The notes under the pieces: generated by a model
The model's input: the letters and a program-made list of their open reading frames with translations, nothing else
Told to the model about the DNA's origin: nothing
Database searches by the model: none
Shown here: piece by piece, positions 8,608-18,418 of the stretch
Layout: every line of letters starts with the position of its first letter
How positions within the stretch are numbered: position 1 is the stretch's first letter
Source of the DNA: Anaerolineales bacterium UBA6055
Lineage (GTDB): Bacteria > Chloroflexota > Anaerolineae > Aggregatilineales > Phototrophicaceae
Length of the DNA stretch: 64,000 nucleotides
Direction: 5' to 3'
Assembly: GCA_002428985.1 (NCBI GenBank)
Contig: DIYL01000047.1
Coordinates: forward strand, 1 to 64,000
Translations under genes and position numbers: made by a program

Positions 8608-10608
8608 TTGACTGATTTACAAACTCTGGCGATTAATACGATTCGTACCCTCTCGATTGATGCGGTACAAAATGCCAATAGTGGACATCCGGGCTTGCCG
8701 ATGGGGGCAGCACCGATGGCATATGCGTTGTGGATGCAACACATGAATTACAATCCAAAAAATCCGGGTTGGGCAAATCGCGATCGCTTTGTCCTGAGCG
8801 CAGGACATGGCTCGATGTTGATTTATTCGCTGCTTCACCTTACTGGATATGACTTATCCTTAGATGATATCAAAAACTTCCGTCAATGGGAAAGCAAAAC
8901 ACCGGGGCATCCTGAATATGGATATACAGACGGGGTAGAAACCACAACCGGACCACTTGGGCAAGGTGGTGCGACAGCTGTCGGCTTTGCATTAGCCGAA
9001 GCTTATCTCGCCAACTACTTCAACCGCGATGGACACAAGGTTGTCGATCACTATACTTACGCCCTCGTCAGTGATGGTGATCTAATGGAAGGCGTATGTA
9101 TAGAAGCCTCGGCATTAGCTGGTCATTGGGGATTGGGTAAATTGATCTTCCTCTATGATGACAACAAAATCACACTCGATGGCGACACCGATATGACCTT
9201 CACTGAAAATATTCCAGCCCGCTATGAAGCTGTTGGTTGGCATGTTTTGTCTGTCGAAGATGGTAACGATGTTGAAGCCATTAGCAAAGCAATTGAAGAC
9301 GCAAAAGCAGTCACTGATAAACCAACCCTGATTGCGATTCGTACCATTATCGGTTATGGTAGCCCCAATAAACAGGGCACAAGCAAAGCACATGGTAGCC
9401 CACTTGGCGAAGATGAAATTGCACTCACCAAAAAAGAACTCGGTTGGGAAACTGACGAAGCTTTTTTCATCCCCGGTGAAGCTCTTGAACACTTCCGTGG
9501 CGCAATCGACAAAGGTGCATCCGCAGAATCTGAATGGGAAACAACCTATACCGCATGGCGCGAAGCATATCCTGAACTCGCTGATGAATGGGATCGTGCG
9601 ATGGCAGGTGAACTCGCTGACGGTTGGCGCGATAATCTCCCAAGCTGGGACGGTGGCAAGAAAATTGCAACTCGTAACGCGGGTGGTGATGCCCTCAACG
9701 CAATTGCCGCATTTGCCCCAACTATGATCGGTGGTGATGCTGATCTCGCAGGTAGTACCAAGACCCTCATCAATGGCGCGAACAACACCGGACACGGTCA
9801 TCCAACCGAACGCAACATCCGCTTTGGTGTCCGTGAACATGGTATGGGTGCGATTGTTAACGGTCTAGCGTTACACGGTGGGATTGTCAAACCTTATAGC
9901 GCAACCTTCTTTACATTCAGCGATTATATGCGTCCAGCGGTCCGCCTCGGCGCGTTGATGGATATTCCAACTGTTTATGTCTTTACCCACGATAGCATCG
10001 GTCTTGGCGAAGACGGCCCGACACATCAACCTGTCGAGCACCTGATGGCACTCCGTGCAATTCCAAATCTGTATGTTTTCCGCCCCGGTGATGCGACCGA
10101 AACAGCAGGCGCATGGGCTGCTATCGCCGAGCTTGACCATCCAGCAACCATCATCTTGTCACGTCAAGGATTGCCTGTTCTAGCTGATAATGACGAAGGC
10201 ATTCATGAAGGCGTGTCACGCGGGGCATATGTCTTATCAGAACATGAGTCCGGCGATATTGATGCGATCATTATGGCGAGTGGTAGCGAAGTCTCGATTG
10301 CATTGGATGCGGCTGGATTGCTCGAAGAAGAAGATATTCGTGTGCGTGTTGTTTCTATGCCATCATGGGAATTGTTCGAAGACCAAGACGACGAATACAA
10401 AGAAAGTGTCCTACCTGCTGAAATCACAAAACGTGTCAGTATCGAAGCAGGTGTAACCCTCGGCTGGGCAAAATATGTCGGGTTTGAAGGGATTTCACTC
10501 GGTGTGGATACCTTTGGTGCGAGTGCACCATACGAAAAAATCTACGAAGAATACGGACTCACCCCCGGTCATGTCGCCGAGGCTGTGAACTCCTTGCTAG
10601 ACGAATAA
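8608..10608 (+). CDS. tkt: Transketolase
   Basis: This 666-residue enzyme transfers two-carbon ketol units in the pentose phosphate and Calvin-type pathways, using thiamine diphosphate. Motifs are AINTIRTLSIDAVQNANSGH at the N-terminus, GHGSMLIYSLLHLTGY, the ThDP motif VSDGDLMEGVCIEAS with its metal-binding Asp and later NK, the Pyr domain ATFFTFSDYMRPAVRL, and THDSIGLGEDGPTHQPVEHL. Length and domain order are normal. The start is TTG with CGGAG seven bases upstream. It stands alone without other pentose phosphate genes. Confidence 0.96.
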   Translation: MTDLQTLAINTIRTLSIDAVQNANSGHPGLPMGAAPMAYALWMQHMNYNPKNPGWANRDRFVLSAGHGSMLIYSLLHLTGYDLSLDDIKNFRQWESKTPGHPEYGYTDGVETTTGPLGQGGATAVGFALAEAYLANYFNRDGHKVVDHYTYALVSDGDLMEGVCIEASALAGHWGLGKLIFLYDDNKITLDGDTDMTFTENIPARYEAVGWHVLSVEDGNDVEAISKAIEDAKAVTDKPTLIAIRTIIGYGSPNKQGTSKAHGSPLGEDEIALTKKELGWETDEAFFIPGEALEHFRGAIDKGASAESEWETTYTAWREAYPELADEWDRAMAGELADGWRDNLPSWDGGKKIATRNAGGDALNAIAAFAPTMIGGDADLAGSTKTLINGANNTGHGHPTERNIRFGVREHGMGAIVNGLALHGGIVKPYSATFFTFSDYMRPAVRLGALMDIPTVYVFTHDSIGLGEDGPTHQPVEHLMALRAIPNLYVFRPGDATETAGAWAAIAELDHPATIILSRQGLPVLADNDEGIHEGVSRGAYVLSEHESGDIDAIIMASGSEVSIALDAAGLLEEEDIRVRVVSMPSWELFEDQDDEYKESVLPAEITKRVSIEAGVTLGWAKYVGFEGISLGVDTFGASAPYEKIYEEYGLTPGHVAEAVNSLLDE

Positions 10609-10775
10609 ATCCAAGTATTTGCATAGGTGCGTACCATCCAGTCTTGTTCATCGGATCCAAATATTATTTGATGAATGAGCTGGATGTCGCCCATTTTAGG
10701 CTTGCTATAGTGGACTGTATCCGATAATGTAATGCATCCACAAACAACTACCAATAATCAGAAACCAATCAACCT

Positions 10776-12020
10776 ATGCAAATTAAACGTGATTATTCAC
10801 AACCCTTCTTCCGTGAGCCCAAACGCCACCCCATCCGCAACATTCTGGTGGCAGCCATCATGGGGTTATTACTCGGGCTCGGCATTTTATCGCAATGGAC
10901 GTTGCTAGAAAACACTGCCGATACCATAATGGGCAATGCGCCAACACCAACTCCCTTACCCAGTGAACTCGCAACCCGTGCCAGTGAACTTATGTTAATG
11001 GGGGATCTAGAGGGTGCTGCCGAATTGATGGAGAAAGTCGTTTCAGAACGCCCTGAAAATCCAGCCTATTTATATGAATATGGCTCATTGCTGATTGACC
11101 TCACACGTTATGACGAAGCCTACGACCTCGGCGCACAAATCATTGATTTAAACGCCCGTGATGTTCGCGGATTTTCGCTTGAAGCGAATGCGCTCGTGTG
11201 GCAGGGACAGTATTCTGCTGCTATTCCAATTGCGTTATCCGGCCTAGAATTAAACCCACGTTTTACGTCATTGTATACCGCATTAACGCGTGCCTATGTC
11301 GAAACATCAAGATGGAACGACGGCTTAGATATGGCGGAGCGTGGTTTATCGATTGATCCGAACGATGCAGCGTTATCACGGGCCTATGCGTATGCGTTGC
11401 AATCAGTTGCCGAGTATGATCAAGCTGTCTCGTACCTTGAACAATCCATTGAATTCCGCCCCACATATTTACCGACTTACTTTGAGTTAGCAGGATTGTA
11501 TCTCTCACAAAACCGAGATCAAGAAGCTATTGATTTGTACGACCGGATTTTATCAATCGAACCACGTAATGCCCGTGCGATGCTCCGACAATGTTTGGCA
11601 TATCGTAAAGTTGGTGAGTTTGCGCGTGCGCTAGGCTTTTGTGAAGACTCTGTGACGAATGATGGCACAGACCCCGAAGCCTTGTTCCAGCTAGGCTTGT
11701 TGTATTATCGTGACCGTCGTTTTCAGGATTCGCGTGATACGTTTGCACAATGTGTTGAATACGACATCGGCACATATGATTTATCCTGTTTGTATCGGTT
11801 GGGATTATCGCATTACTATACAGGAGACTGTGATACCGGTTGGGACTTCCTACAAGAATCGTTGCTAATTGCACAAGCCCGTGATGATGGACAGATTGCA
11901 ATTGATAATATCCGGCAGGGTCTAAATGCGATTGCGACCGATCCGAATTGTCCGGGGTATTCAGGACGATTACCGACACCCACGCCGATACCCGAAGAGA
12001 CCGAAGAAGCTGAAATTTAA
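10776..12020 (+). CDS. Membrane-anchored TPR protein
   Basis: The N-terminus (residues 1-22) is basic, followed by a single membrane helix (about 25-45) and a short Pro/Thr segment (NAPTPTPLPSE). The rest consists of about eight tetratricopeptide repeats, with typical positions such as AYLYEYGSLLIDLTRYDEA and ALFQLGLLYYRDRRFQDS. The C-terminus ends in another Pro/Thr/Glu stretch. The topology suggests an extracytoplasmic TPR scaffold. TPR domains mediate protein-protein contacts; the partner is unknown. Three plus-strand genes follow closely (12048 and 12525), so it may head a small operon. Confidence 0.8.
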   Translation: MQIKRDYSQPFFREPKRHPIRNILVAAIMGLLLGLGILSQWTLLENTADTIMGNAPTPTPLPSELATRASELMLMGDLEGAAELMEKVVSERPENPAYLYEYGSLLIDLTRYDEAYDLGAQIIDLNARDVRGFSLEANALVWQGQYSAAIPIALSGLELNPRFTSLYTALTRAYVETSRWNDGLDMAERGLSIDPNDAALSRAYAYALQSVAEYDQAVSYLEQSIEFRPTYLPTYFELAGLYLSQNRDQEAIDLYDRILSIEPRNARAMLRQCLAYRKVGEFARALGFCEDSVTNDGTDPEALFQLGLLYYRDRRFQDSRDTFAQCVEYDIGTYDLSCLYRLGLSHYYTGDCDTGWDFLQESLLIAQARDDGQIAIDNIRQGLNAIATDPNCPGYSGRLPTPTPIPEETEEAEI

Positions 12021-12047
12021 CTGATCAGATGAAGGATTAATTAGACT

Positions 12048-12473
12048 ATGCCAAACAAGCCGGATAATTATCATTACACGACCAAAATCACGGTACGGTT
12101 TGCCGATTTAGATGTGATGGGTCATTTGAACCATGCAAAATATCTCACATATATGGAGCAGGCTCGGGTTCTTTACATCCGTGATGTCTGTGAATTCCAA
12201 GGCACATGGGAACAATTTGGTGTGATCCTTGCCAACGCAACCTGTGATTATCACTTGCCTGTAGCCTTTGCTGAGGAAATTACAATCTATACTCGTTGTA
12301 GTCGCTTAGGCGGGAAGAGCTTCGATTTTGAGTATGTGTTGCATAACGAAACAGGCGAGACAATTGCTGATGGAAAAACAGTGCTGGTTGCATTTGATTA
12401 TCAGCAAAACACTACTGTTCCAATTCCCCAACCTTGGCGCGATAAAATGACCGCATTTGAGACTGAATTGTAA
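12048..12473 (+). CDS. YbgC/FadM-type acyl-CoA thioesterase
   Basis: This 141-residue hotdog protein has the hallmark VRFADLDVMGHLNHAKYLTY. It includes the active Asp and the GHLNHAKY helix start of the 4-hydroxybenzoyl-CoA thioesterase group. It should hydrolyse acyl-CoA thioesters in the cytoplasm; the chain specificity cannot be read from sequence. It starts 27 bp after the TPR gene and lies 51 bp before the isoaspartate methyltransferase gene, all on one strand. Confidence 0.88.
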   Translation: MPNKPDNYHYTTKITVRFADLDVMGHLNHAKYLTYMEQARVLYIRDVCEFQGTWEQFGVILANATCDYHLPVAFAEEITIYTRCSRLGGKSFDFEYVLHNETGETIADGKTVLVAFDYQQNTTVPIPQPWRDKMTAFETEL

Positions 12474-12524
12474 CATAATGGTATTTGCCTAAATGCTATG
12501 TACATGCTAAGTTAAGGTACACAC

Positions 12525-13235
12525 ATGATAGCGGGTTCAACAGGGGCAAACATGCCAACTGAAAAGAATTACTTGCGAAGACGCTTGCAAATGGTCGATG
12601 AGCAATTGATGGCGCGCGGTATTAATGACCGTCGTGTACTCGATGTGATGCGCTATTTGCCACGCCATGAATTTGTAGGCGAAGAATACAAACCCTACGC
12701 GTATGATGACACCCCGCTCCCAACCCAAGAAGGTCAAACAATTTCACAACCCTATATGGTCGCATTTATGTCGGAACGGTTACGCCTCAAGCCCGATCAT
12801 AAAGTGCTTGAAATTGGAACAGGGTCGGGATACCAAACGGCAATTTTGTGTGAATTAACAAATTATGTCTACAGTGTAGAACGTTATAGTCGGCTCGCTG
12901 ACGCTGCCGGAGAACGTCTCAGTCAACTTGAGTATGATAATGTGGATATTCACGTTGGGGATGGGAGTCAGGGCTTACCGGATATGGCACTGTATGACCG
13001 CATTATGGTTACTGCTGCTGTTCCAAAAATTCCGGGGGTCTTGTGTTCACAGCTACGGGTGATTGGCGGGCGTATGATTTTGCCGGTCGGTGACCATGAA
13101 CAACAAGAGCTTAAATTGATTACTCGGCGAGGGGATCGCTTTAGTAGCCGTACCTTACTCAAAGTCCGCTTTGTCCCGATGATTGGGCGGTATGGGTTTG
13201 AGACTGGCACAGGTGACGACCCCCTTGTTTTTTGA
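12525..13235 (+). CDS. pcm: Protein-L-isoaspartate O-methyltransferase
   Basis: This is a 236-residue SAM-dependent enzyme that methylates isoaspartyl residues in damaged proteins. Diagnostic sequence includes RHEFVGEEYKPYAYDDTPLP, the TISQPYMVAFM motif, and the SAM loop VLEIGTGSGYQTAIL followed by VYSVERY. The post-II region reads RIMVTAAVPKIP. The frame opens at ATG 12525, but the ATG at 12552 (residue 10) has a better ribosome site (CAGGGG) and may be the true start. It converges with the minus-strand gene ending at 13244. Confidence 0.93.
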   Translation: MIAGSTGANMPTEKNYLRRRLQMVDEQLMARGINDRRVLDVMRYLPRHEFVGEEYKPYAYDDTPLPTQEGQTISQPYMVAFMSERLRLKPDHKVLEIGTGSGYQTAILCELTNYVYSVERYSRLADAAGERLSQLEYDNVDIHVGDGSQGLPDMALYDRIMVTAAVPKIPGVLCSQLRVIGGRMILPVGDHEQQELKLITRRGDRFSSRTLLKVRFVPMIGRYGFETGTGDDPLVF

Positions 13236-13243
13236 AAAATAAA

Positions 13244-14587
13244 TTACGGCGAACAGGTGTCAAATGCGGTTAAATCCACCCACCATAAGCCGCCTTCTGT
13301 ACCATCTGCCGAAACAGCAAGACGGGTTTTATTCGGTGAGATCCATGACCACGCGTGTGATTCATCATCCAGAATAAAAGGTAACTGTGTCAATGTGCTG
13401 AACTGACCTGTGTTACGATCCCAGCATTGCAATGTGGCAATCTCATTGACAGGACGCACAAAATAAATCAAACGGTTACCGCCTGTATCAACGACAACGG
13501 GAGCGGGATAATTATTGCCGGGGAGATCAGCTTCGAAGAGTAATTCGACATTGAATGATGTGTCCAGATAGTACCCCGTTACGCCTTCAATTGTTCGCCC
13601 AACGATTACCCCGGTACCATCTGGTGTGACACCCGGTACGGTAATTGATGGTGTGACATTCGGGACACGTGCACTTAAGATATTGCCTTCGACATTACCG
13701 ACGAAGTAACGTACGGTTTCACCAAATGAGCCAAAATAATAAGCGAGGAATACACCGGGGGTTTCTGCCCAAACAAATCCTTGAAGGCTAAATTGGTGTA
13801 ACCCGTCATGAATCAAGCGTCGGAACGATCCATCGGGTTCCGCAGAAATAATTGTATGGATGTCGTTCTGATAAATGACACGACGACCATTCGGCGCAAA
13901 GACCATCTGTGACCGCGCGAATAAATCTGGATTTTGTTCCCCAGATTGCGAGATCATGTTAACTCCACTTTGTTGAATCATTGCCTCGGTTAGGAAGCTT
14001 GCATCAGGATGATTCACATTAATGAGATCATTTTCTGAGATGGTGTATTGTCGCCAAATCAAATCGACAAACACAGTATCATCACACCCCACACCATAAA
14101 TCATGGTATCGTCATCTAACCATTCAAGCATCACGACTTCTTCGCTACCGATAGGGTTCACGCCAACTGTATCAAAAGTTGGGGTTTCTGGTGGCGTTAT
14201 TGCCGAGGCTTCTGGAATGACTTGGATGCGGGCGACTTCGTCAGCCTCAAATAATTCAAACGGCGCATTAAACGTCTGGAGGCGTTCGGGGGGCATGATA
14301 TAATCGAGTAGAGCATTACCACAAGCATCAACTAAAAACCCAAACCCTTCGCCGATGAGTTCATCATCCTCATTAAAGGCTTCAACATATAAGTTGATAT
14401 TTGTATATGCCTCTGTGCCGAGGTTGTATAAGTCACCTGTAACGACCAGCGATTCTTCATCAAGGAAAATATCGTATTGGGTACCAATTTGTGTGTTCGA
14501 TGTGACGAGCAATGGGTCGTCTTGGGCAACGATAGTTAAACTTCCTAGTATCAATATAAAGACAAGTAGCAGAAATTTTGCGCGCAT
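13244..14587 (-). CDS. Secreted FxLYD-like and beta-propeller protein
   Basis: This 447-residue protein has a clear signal peptide (residues 1-22, ending IVAQ). Residues about 30-110 look like an FxLYD-type beta-sandwich (VVTGDLYNLGTEAYTNINLY). The remainder contains WD40/TolB-like blades with MVFAPNGRRVIYQ, TPDGTGVIVGR and ISPNKTRLAVSADG. It is probably an exported binding protein. No enzymatic residues are evident. The gene stands alone between convergent pcm and a divergent small gene. Confidence 0.7.
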   Translation of the reverse strand: MRAKFLLLVFILILGSLTIVAQDDPLLVTSNTQIGTQYDIFLDEESLVVTGDLYNLGTEAYTNINLYVEAFNEDDELIGEGFGFLVDACGNALLDYIMPPERLQTFNAPFELFEADEVARIQVIPEASAITPPETPTFDTVGVNPIGSEEVVMLEWLDDDTMIYGVGCDDTVFVDLIWRQYTISENDLINVNHPDASFLTEAMIQQSGVNMISQSGEQNPDLFARSQMVFAPNGRRVIYQNDIHTIISAEPDGSFRRLIHDGLHQFSLQGFVWAETPGVFLAYYFGSFGETVRYFVGNVEGNILSARVPNVTPSITVPGVTPDGTGVIVGRTIEGVTGYYLDTSFNVELLFEADLPGNNYPAPVVVDTGGNRLIYFVRPVNEIATLQCWDRNTGQFSTLTQLPFILDDESHAWSWISPNKTRLAVSADGTEGGLWWVDLTAFDTCSP

Positions 14588-14743
14588 TGTTTTCTAATCC
14601 AGTGTCTAATTTTAATCGTTGTGATTATAAGACGCGCAGTTTAAATGACCAGTGTATGTTCCATGAGAGCTGTGTACGGAAGTTATGGTAAAATTGGATG
14701 AGTAAATTTTGATTAATAAACACTGACAATCCACCAACAACCT

Positions 14744-15313
14744 ATGAATATACGACACCTCATCAATTACAGCTTTAACGATGCAATCAAATCGATGGTG
14801 ATGGGTACATCTCCGACTGCGCTCGCCCGTGCCCGCACCCGCGCTTACATGAAATCCCTCGTGAGTCATCTACAAGATAACCTCGGTGCCGATGATGTGC
14901 GTATATTTTCTCAGTACAATCGCGGTAATTTAGACGATTTCGGTACAGAGCATCTGCTGTATGATATTCAAGTGTGCAAAGTCGCAACAACCGAGACTGC
15001 CGACCGCAAAAAAGAACCATTGTCTTATGTGCAAGCGTCCCTCTGGCAGATCGAAACAGATTTTTCACAGGAGATTATGCCATCGATTTATGCATTTAAC
15101 CGGCTTGTGACTGGCAATGGTGAGAATAAACTATTCATCGGCGCACAATTATCGACAGGGCGTGATACATACATCAAAACACTAAAGGCATCCGCAAAAG
15201 CCTGTAGCGGGAACGTTTTCCTCGCACTCATTCCACACCCCACCCAATGGGACGAAGATGACCATGATGTGACAGTCTGGCAATTCGACGGAGATAATTG
15301 GGAAGAACTGTAA
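14744..15313 (+). CDS. Hypothetical protein
   Basis: This soluble 189-residue protein starts with a helical segment containing a TALARARTRAYMKSLVSHLQ stretch. It continues with alternating strands and helices (HLLYDIQVCKV, LSYVQASLWQIETDFSQEI, NKLFIGAQLSTGRDTYI). I recognise no family. It may be a lineage-specific protein in which each strand-helix region senses or binds something. It lies 110 bp upstream of a receiver-domain gene on the same strand, and the two may be cotranscribed. Confidence 0.65.
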   Translation: MNIRHLINYSFNDAIKSMVMGTSPTALARARTRAYMKSLVSHLQDNLGADDVRIFSQYNRGNLDDFGTEHLLYDIQVCKVATTETADRKKEPLSYVQASLWQIETDFSQEIMPSIYAFNRLVTGNGENKLFIGAQLSTGRDTYIKTLKASAKACSGNVFLALIPHPTQWDEDDHDVTVWQFDGDNWEEL

Positions 15314-15425
15314 ACGCGTAAAGCGTACAATCTTGTTATATCGTACAAATTTACAAACCTATACAAACGCCTCGCTAACTAAGCTGATACACTCAATTAT
15401 ATTGAATCATTATGCGAGGCTTGTT

Positions 15426-15806
15426 ATGGCAGATTCCCCTAAATTAACTGTATTGTACATTGATGATAATCTGGATAATGGCTTTATGTTGTCGCGTCGT
15501 TTTGAACGGCAGAATATCAATTGTGTTATCTCGGATAACGGATATAAAGCAATCGAACTCATCTTAGAACATCAACCTGATGTTGTGATGTTGGATATTA
15601 ATATGCCCCGCATTGATGGTTTTGAGATATTAGAACAAATACGAAATCATGAGACCCTAGCCGATATTCCTGTATGGGCATTTACAGCCAATTCGATAGG
15701 TGACATTCGTAAAAAATGTGATGAAGCTGGTTTTGATGGATTTATCGCTAAACCAATTATGCGTAAAGACATCACTGACTTTGTGAATCACTTTGTCTCA
15801 TCATAG
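15426..15806 (+). CDS. Stand-alone response-regulator receiver (CheY-like)
   Basis: This is a single receiver domain of 126 residues. The acidic pair sits in VLYIDDNLDNG, the phosphoacceptor Asp in VVMLDINMPRIDG, the Thr in VWAFTAN and the Lys in FIAKPI. There is no output domain, so it would pass phosphate on or act by protein contact. The ATG at 15426 has GAGG six bases upstream and begins right before the domain. An upstream TTG at 15333 would add an unlikely 31-residue lead. No kinase lies next to it; the nearest histidine kinase is at 25943. Confidence 0.85.
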   Translation: MADSPKLTVLYIDDNLDNGFMLSRRFERQNINCVISDNGYKAIELILEHQPDVVMLDINMPRIDGFEILEQIRNHETLADIPVWAFTANSIGDIRKKCDEAGFDGFIAKPIMRKDITDFVNHFVSS

Positions 15807-15928
15807 CGATACGCTTCAATTTCTGTGCGCAATACCACTATGCTAAATATGTTGACTGTGATTAAGGTAAAAAATCATGTGTCGGCGTACAGATAGAAAC
15901 CCGTGCATATAAACGTATGCGGAGACGA

Positions 15929-15966
15929 ATGTAGGGGCGCTATTCTTCACGCTCGCCACCCCACAG
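15929..15966. repeat. Short intergenic repeat, GTAGGG(G)CG type, copy 1
   Basis: The segment beginning TGTAGGGGCGCTATTCTTCA and rich in G then C resembles the element at about 16738-16766 (GTAGGGACGTGATTCTTCGC). Both lie in gaps beside the DUF4240 gene. Similar short GTAGGGGCG...ATTC elements are dispersed in many bacterial genomes; here I see only these two. Confidence 0.45.
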
Positions 15967-16016
15967 AAGCTGTTGCCTGTTGAGAAAGCTTATTGCAACC
16001 TATAAAGTACCTATCA

Positions 16017-16535
16017 TTAAAACCTTGACCAAAACTTTGCTACAAGTTTGGGATACATTTTAAGCCACTCAGAAATTTCCCTATTTTCCCCTTTCGGAGT
16101 CCTATTGGTAGATATATAGGTTGAAATCAGCTCGTTACCTGTTGTCTTCTCAAATGCCTTATCCGCCACGTAATTCAATTGCTCGCAGGTAAAATCGGGT
16201 TCATCGGTAATTTCGTTAATTTGCACCACGTCAACCAGTGTCTCAGGATTATCAAGAGCACTAAAGTATACTTCCTTACCCTGTCCAATCAACCATGCAC
16301 GAAAGTCTAAAAAGCAATCATCAGAGCAAACACCACCGATGATGATTGCAGCTGACCAAAGATGCCAACTATACGCTTTGTCAAGCAATTGATGAAATAT
16401 CGAATCAAAATCACGAATCTCAATCGCTTCCATCTCAGCTAATCGCTCACTAATCAACTGTGCTTGAGTCTCACAAGAATTTCCAGAGTCACTATTTACA
16501 TCTGCAATTAATGTCCAAAAATCATTTTCATTCAC
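16017..16535 (-). CDS. DUF4240-family protein
   Basis: This is a 172-residue soluble protein. It begins with NENDFWTLIADVN and has an FDSIFHQLLDKAYSWHLWSA motif, a GGVCSDDCFLDFRAWLIGQG motif and an ALDNPETL motif. This pattern matches DUF4240, a family of unknown function common in Streptomyces, Chloroflexota and similar genomes. The SDD...FR.WLI block is its most conserved part. The start is GTG with GAGG eleven bases upstream. No operon partner is present, and repeat-bearing gaps surround the gene. Confidence 0.85.
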   Translation of the reverse strand: MNENDFWTLIADVNSDSGNSCETQAQLISERLAEMEAIEIRDFDSIFHQLLDKAYSWHLWSAAIIIGGVCSDDCFLDFRAWLIGQGKEVYFSALDNPETLVDVVQINEITDEPDFTCEQLNYVADKAFEKTTGNELISTYISTNRTPKGENREISEWLKMYPKLVAKFWSRF

Positions 16536-16600
16536 TATTGGTGTACCTCTGACGGAATCTACTTCTGCAATAATGTCTATGGAATTAGCATGACATAGTT

Positions 16601-16817
16601 TATCGTAGCCGCAAGTCGTTTTATCTAGGCTATCTGGTTTTTTATTATCATAGAACCTTTGATTGATTTGGGGCAGGATTTATCATCATTTGGCGGACAG
16701 CAAGAATGCTGTCCCTACAACGGTTTGCGAAGATTGCGGTAGGGACGTGATTCTTCGCGTCCGGCATCTGAAAAGTGGTTTTGCGAGATTAAGTTATCGT
16801 AGCCGTAAGTCGTTTTA
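16601..16817. repeat. Direct repeat pair flanking hairpin and GTAGGG element
   Basis: A 23-bp sequence starting TATCGTAGCCG and ending AAGTCGTTTTA occurs at 16601-16623 and 16795-16817, with one C/T and one final-base difference. Between the copies lie a perfect 8-bp hairpin (GGACAGCA with TGCTGTCC, 16695-16714) and a GTAGGGACGTGATTC element (about 16738-16766). The 384-bp gap 16536-16919 contains no gene. The arrangement looks like a small non-autonomous repeat cassette, but no terminal inverted repeats were established. Confidence 0.5.
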
Positions 16818-16919
16818 ATGGCGGGATTTTGTCTATCATGTGACATAGGGTTAACAGGATATATCGCAATGAATACCTATAACCCTATGTCGGTAGCATC
16901 TAGCTACAAAACGATCTGA

Positions 16920-18392
16920 CTAACAGCAATCGTCACTACCACCACAGCAGGTTGTATCATCGCTGGCTTTTAAGGTGATCACTTGTGCGCCTGCTACGGA
17001 AATTGGAATATCGCCGATGGCTAGTACATTCGCAGACTCAGCTACAGCTTCGGATGAGTCACAGCAACCGCCTGCAATCGCTTCTTCTTTAGCAGCCGGT
17101 GTTCCACAGCATGCACTCGCGACACCGTCGGCTTCATCAGCGAAATCGGTACTGCATACACCTGTTTCTGGCAAATTCAGTTGGACATCTTGTGCCGCTT
17201 CCCAGTCACCAACCAATCCAGCAACAACGGAACGGACTTGTTCATAGCCAGTTGCCAGCAAGAATGTCGGCGCACGTCCATAACTCTTCATACCAACGAT
17301 GTAGAAGTCTTTTTCTGGCTGACGTAATTCAGCTTCACCGTGTGGACGAACCGTACCACAGCTATGAATATTCGGGTCAATCAATGGGGCAAGTGTGCGT
17401 GTACTTTCCACTGCCGGATCAAGATCAAGGCGGAGTTCGCGTAACATGTCAACATCAGGACGTGAACCTGTCGCACCGATGATCTCGTCGACGGCAATCG
17501 TTTGAATCTCGTCATTTACATTCCCAGCAACACATAAGCAGTCATTTTCAAAGTTGATACGTTCTACACGGAATGGGGCGACAATTTCGACTGCTCCATT
17601 ATCGACTGCTTGCTGAATACGGATACCGAGCTGTCCACGGGCTTCGAGCGCATCATCTTCTTGTCCACCATAGACTTTTTTGAGGTTTGTTCCACGCATT
17701 GCCCAGTAAACTTTTGTATCCGGGTATTCATCGTGCAAACTGGCGAGGTCGAGTAAGCCGTTAATTGCGGAGTGTCCACTACCGACAACCATCACACGTT
17801 TATTGGCATAACGTAATTTTGCGCCGTTTTTAACATCAGGAATGCCGTAAGCAATACGATCACTGTAGCGTTTTTCGCCGATTGCAGGTAGACCATTAGC
17901 ACCCACCGGATTTGGTTTTGTCCATGTGCCGGATGCATCAATAACAGCTTTAGCATAGATCAATTCTTCATCGCCATTGCTGTATTCAACATGAAGCATA
18001 AATGGTGCATCGTCCCGTCCACGGTCTTTCATTTTGTCGACATTCTGACGGCTAATCGCGACGACTCGTGCACCTGTTTGTATCGTTTGGCTAACTTCGG
18101 GGAGTGTTGCAAATGGCTGCAGGTACTTGTGATATAAGTCCGATCCAGTTGGTAACTCATCAAGGGGTGGCATATCCCAATTGTGTTGTTCTAAAAGACG
18201 AACACTCGCACCATCGACATTAAATTCCCACGGGGAAAACATCCGGACATGTCCCCATTGCAGGACACTCGCGCCGACAGTTTCTCCAGCTTCGAATAAT
18301 ATTGGGGTTTCGCCACGTTCTAAAATATGAGCGATGGCTGCTAGTCCGACAGGTCCGCCACCAATGATAGCAATGGGATAATCTTGACTCAT
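16920..18392 (-). CDS. FAD-dependent NAD(P)-binding oxidoreductase with Cys-Cys-rich tail
   Basis: This is a 490-residue flavin monooxygenase/CzcO-like oxidoreductase. The FAD motif is IIGGGPVGLAAIAHI (residues 8-22), a second nucleotide motif is VMVVGSGHSAINGLLDLA, and a GATGSRPDVD motif comes late. The last 90 residues have no counterpart in the core fold and contain four Cys-Cys pairs (SACCGT, GGCCDS, TTCCGG, DDCC). Such vicinal thiols bind soft metals or metalloids in other proteins. Related flavoproteins occur in some arsenic operons, so a metal/metalloid role is plausible but inferred. No ars genes lie nearby. Upstream repeats lie over the promoter. Confidence 0.75.
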   Translation of the reverse strand: MSQDYPIAIIGGGPVGLAAIAHILERGETPILFEAGETVGASVLQWGHVRMFSPWEFNVDGASVRLLEQHNWDMPPLDELPTGSDLYHKYLQPFATLPEVSQTIQTGARVVAISRQNVDKMKDRGRDDAPFMLHVEYSNGDEELIYAKAVIDASGTWTKPNPVGANGLPAIGEKRYSDRIAYGIPDVKNGAKLRYANKRVMVVGSGHSAINGLLDLASLHDEYPDTKVYWAMRGTNLKKVYGGQEDDALEARGQLGIRIQQAVDNGAVEIVAPFRVERINFENDCLCVAGNVNDEIQTIAVDEIIGATGSRPDVDMLRELRLDLDPAVESTRTLAPLIDPNIHSCGTVRPHGEAELRQPEKDFYIVGMKSYGRAPTFLLATGYEQVRSVVAGLVGDWEAAQDVQLNLPETGVCSTDFADEADGVASACCGTPAAKEEAIAGGCCDSSEAVAESANVLAIGDIPISVAGAQVITLKASDDTTCCGGSDDCC

Positions 18393-18418
18393 AATGTTGC
18401 TCCTAAAATATATTGAAG

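Noticed and set aside
9115..9840. A long open frame antisense to transketolase
   Set aside because: It lies fully within the tkt gene, its translation is Cys/Phe-rich with no coherent fold, and it arises from the codon bias of the real gene.
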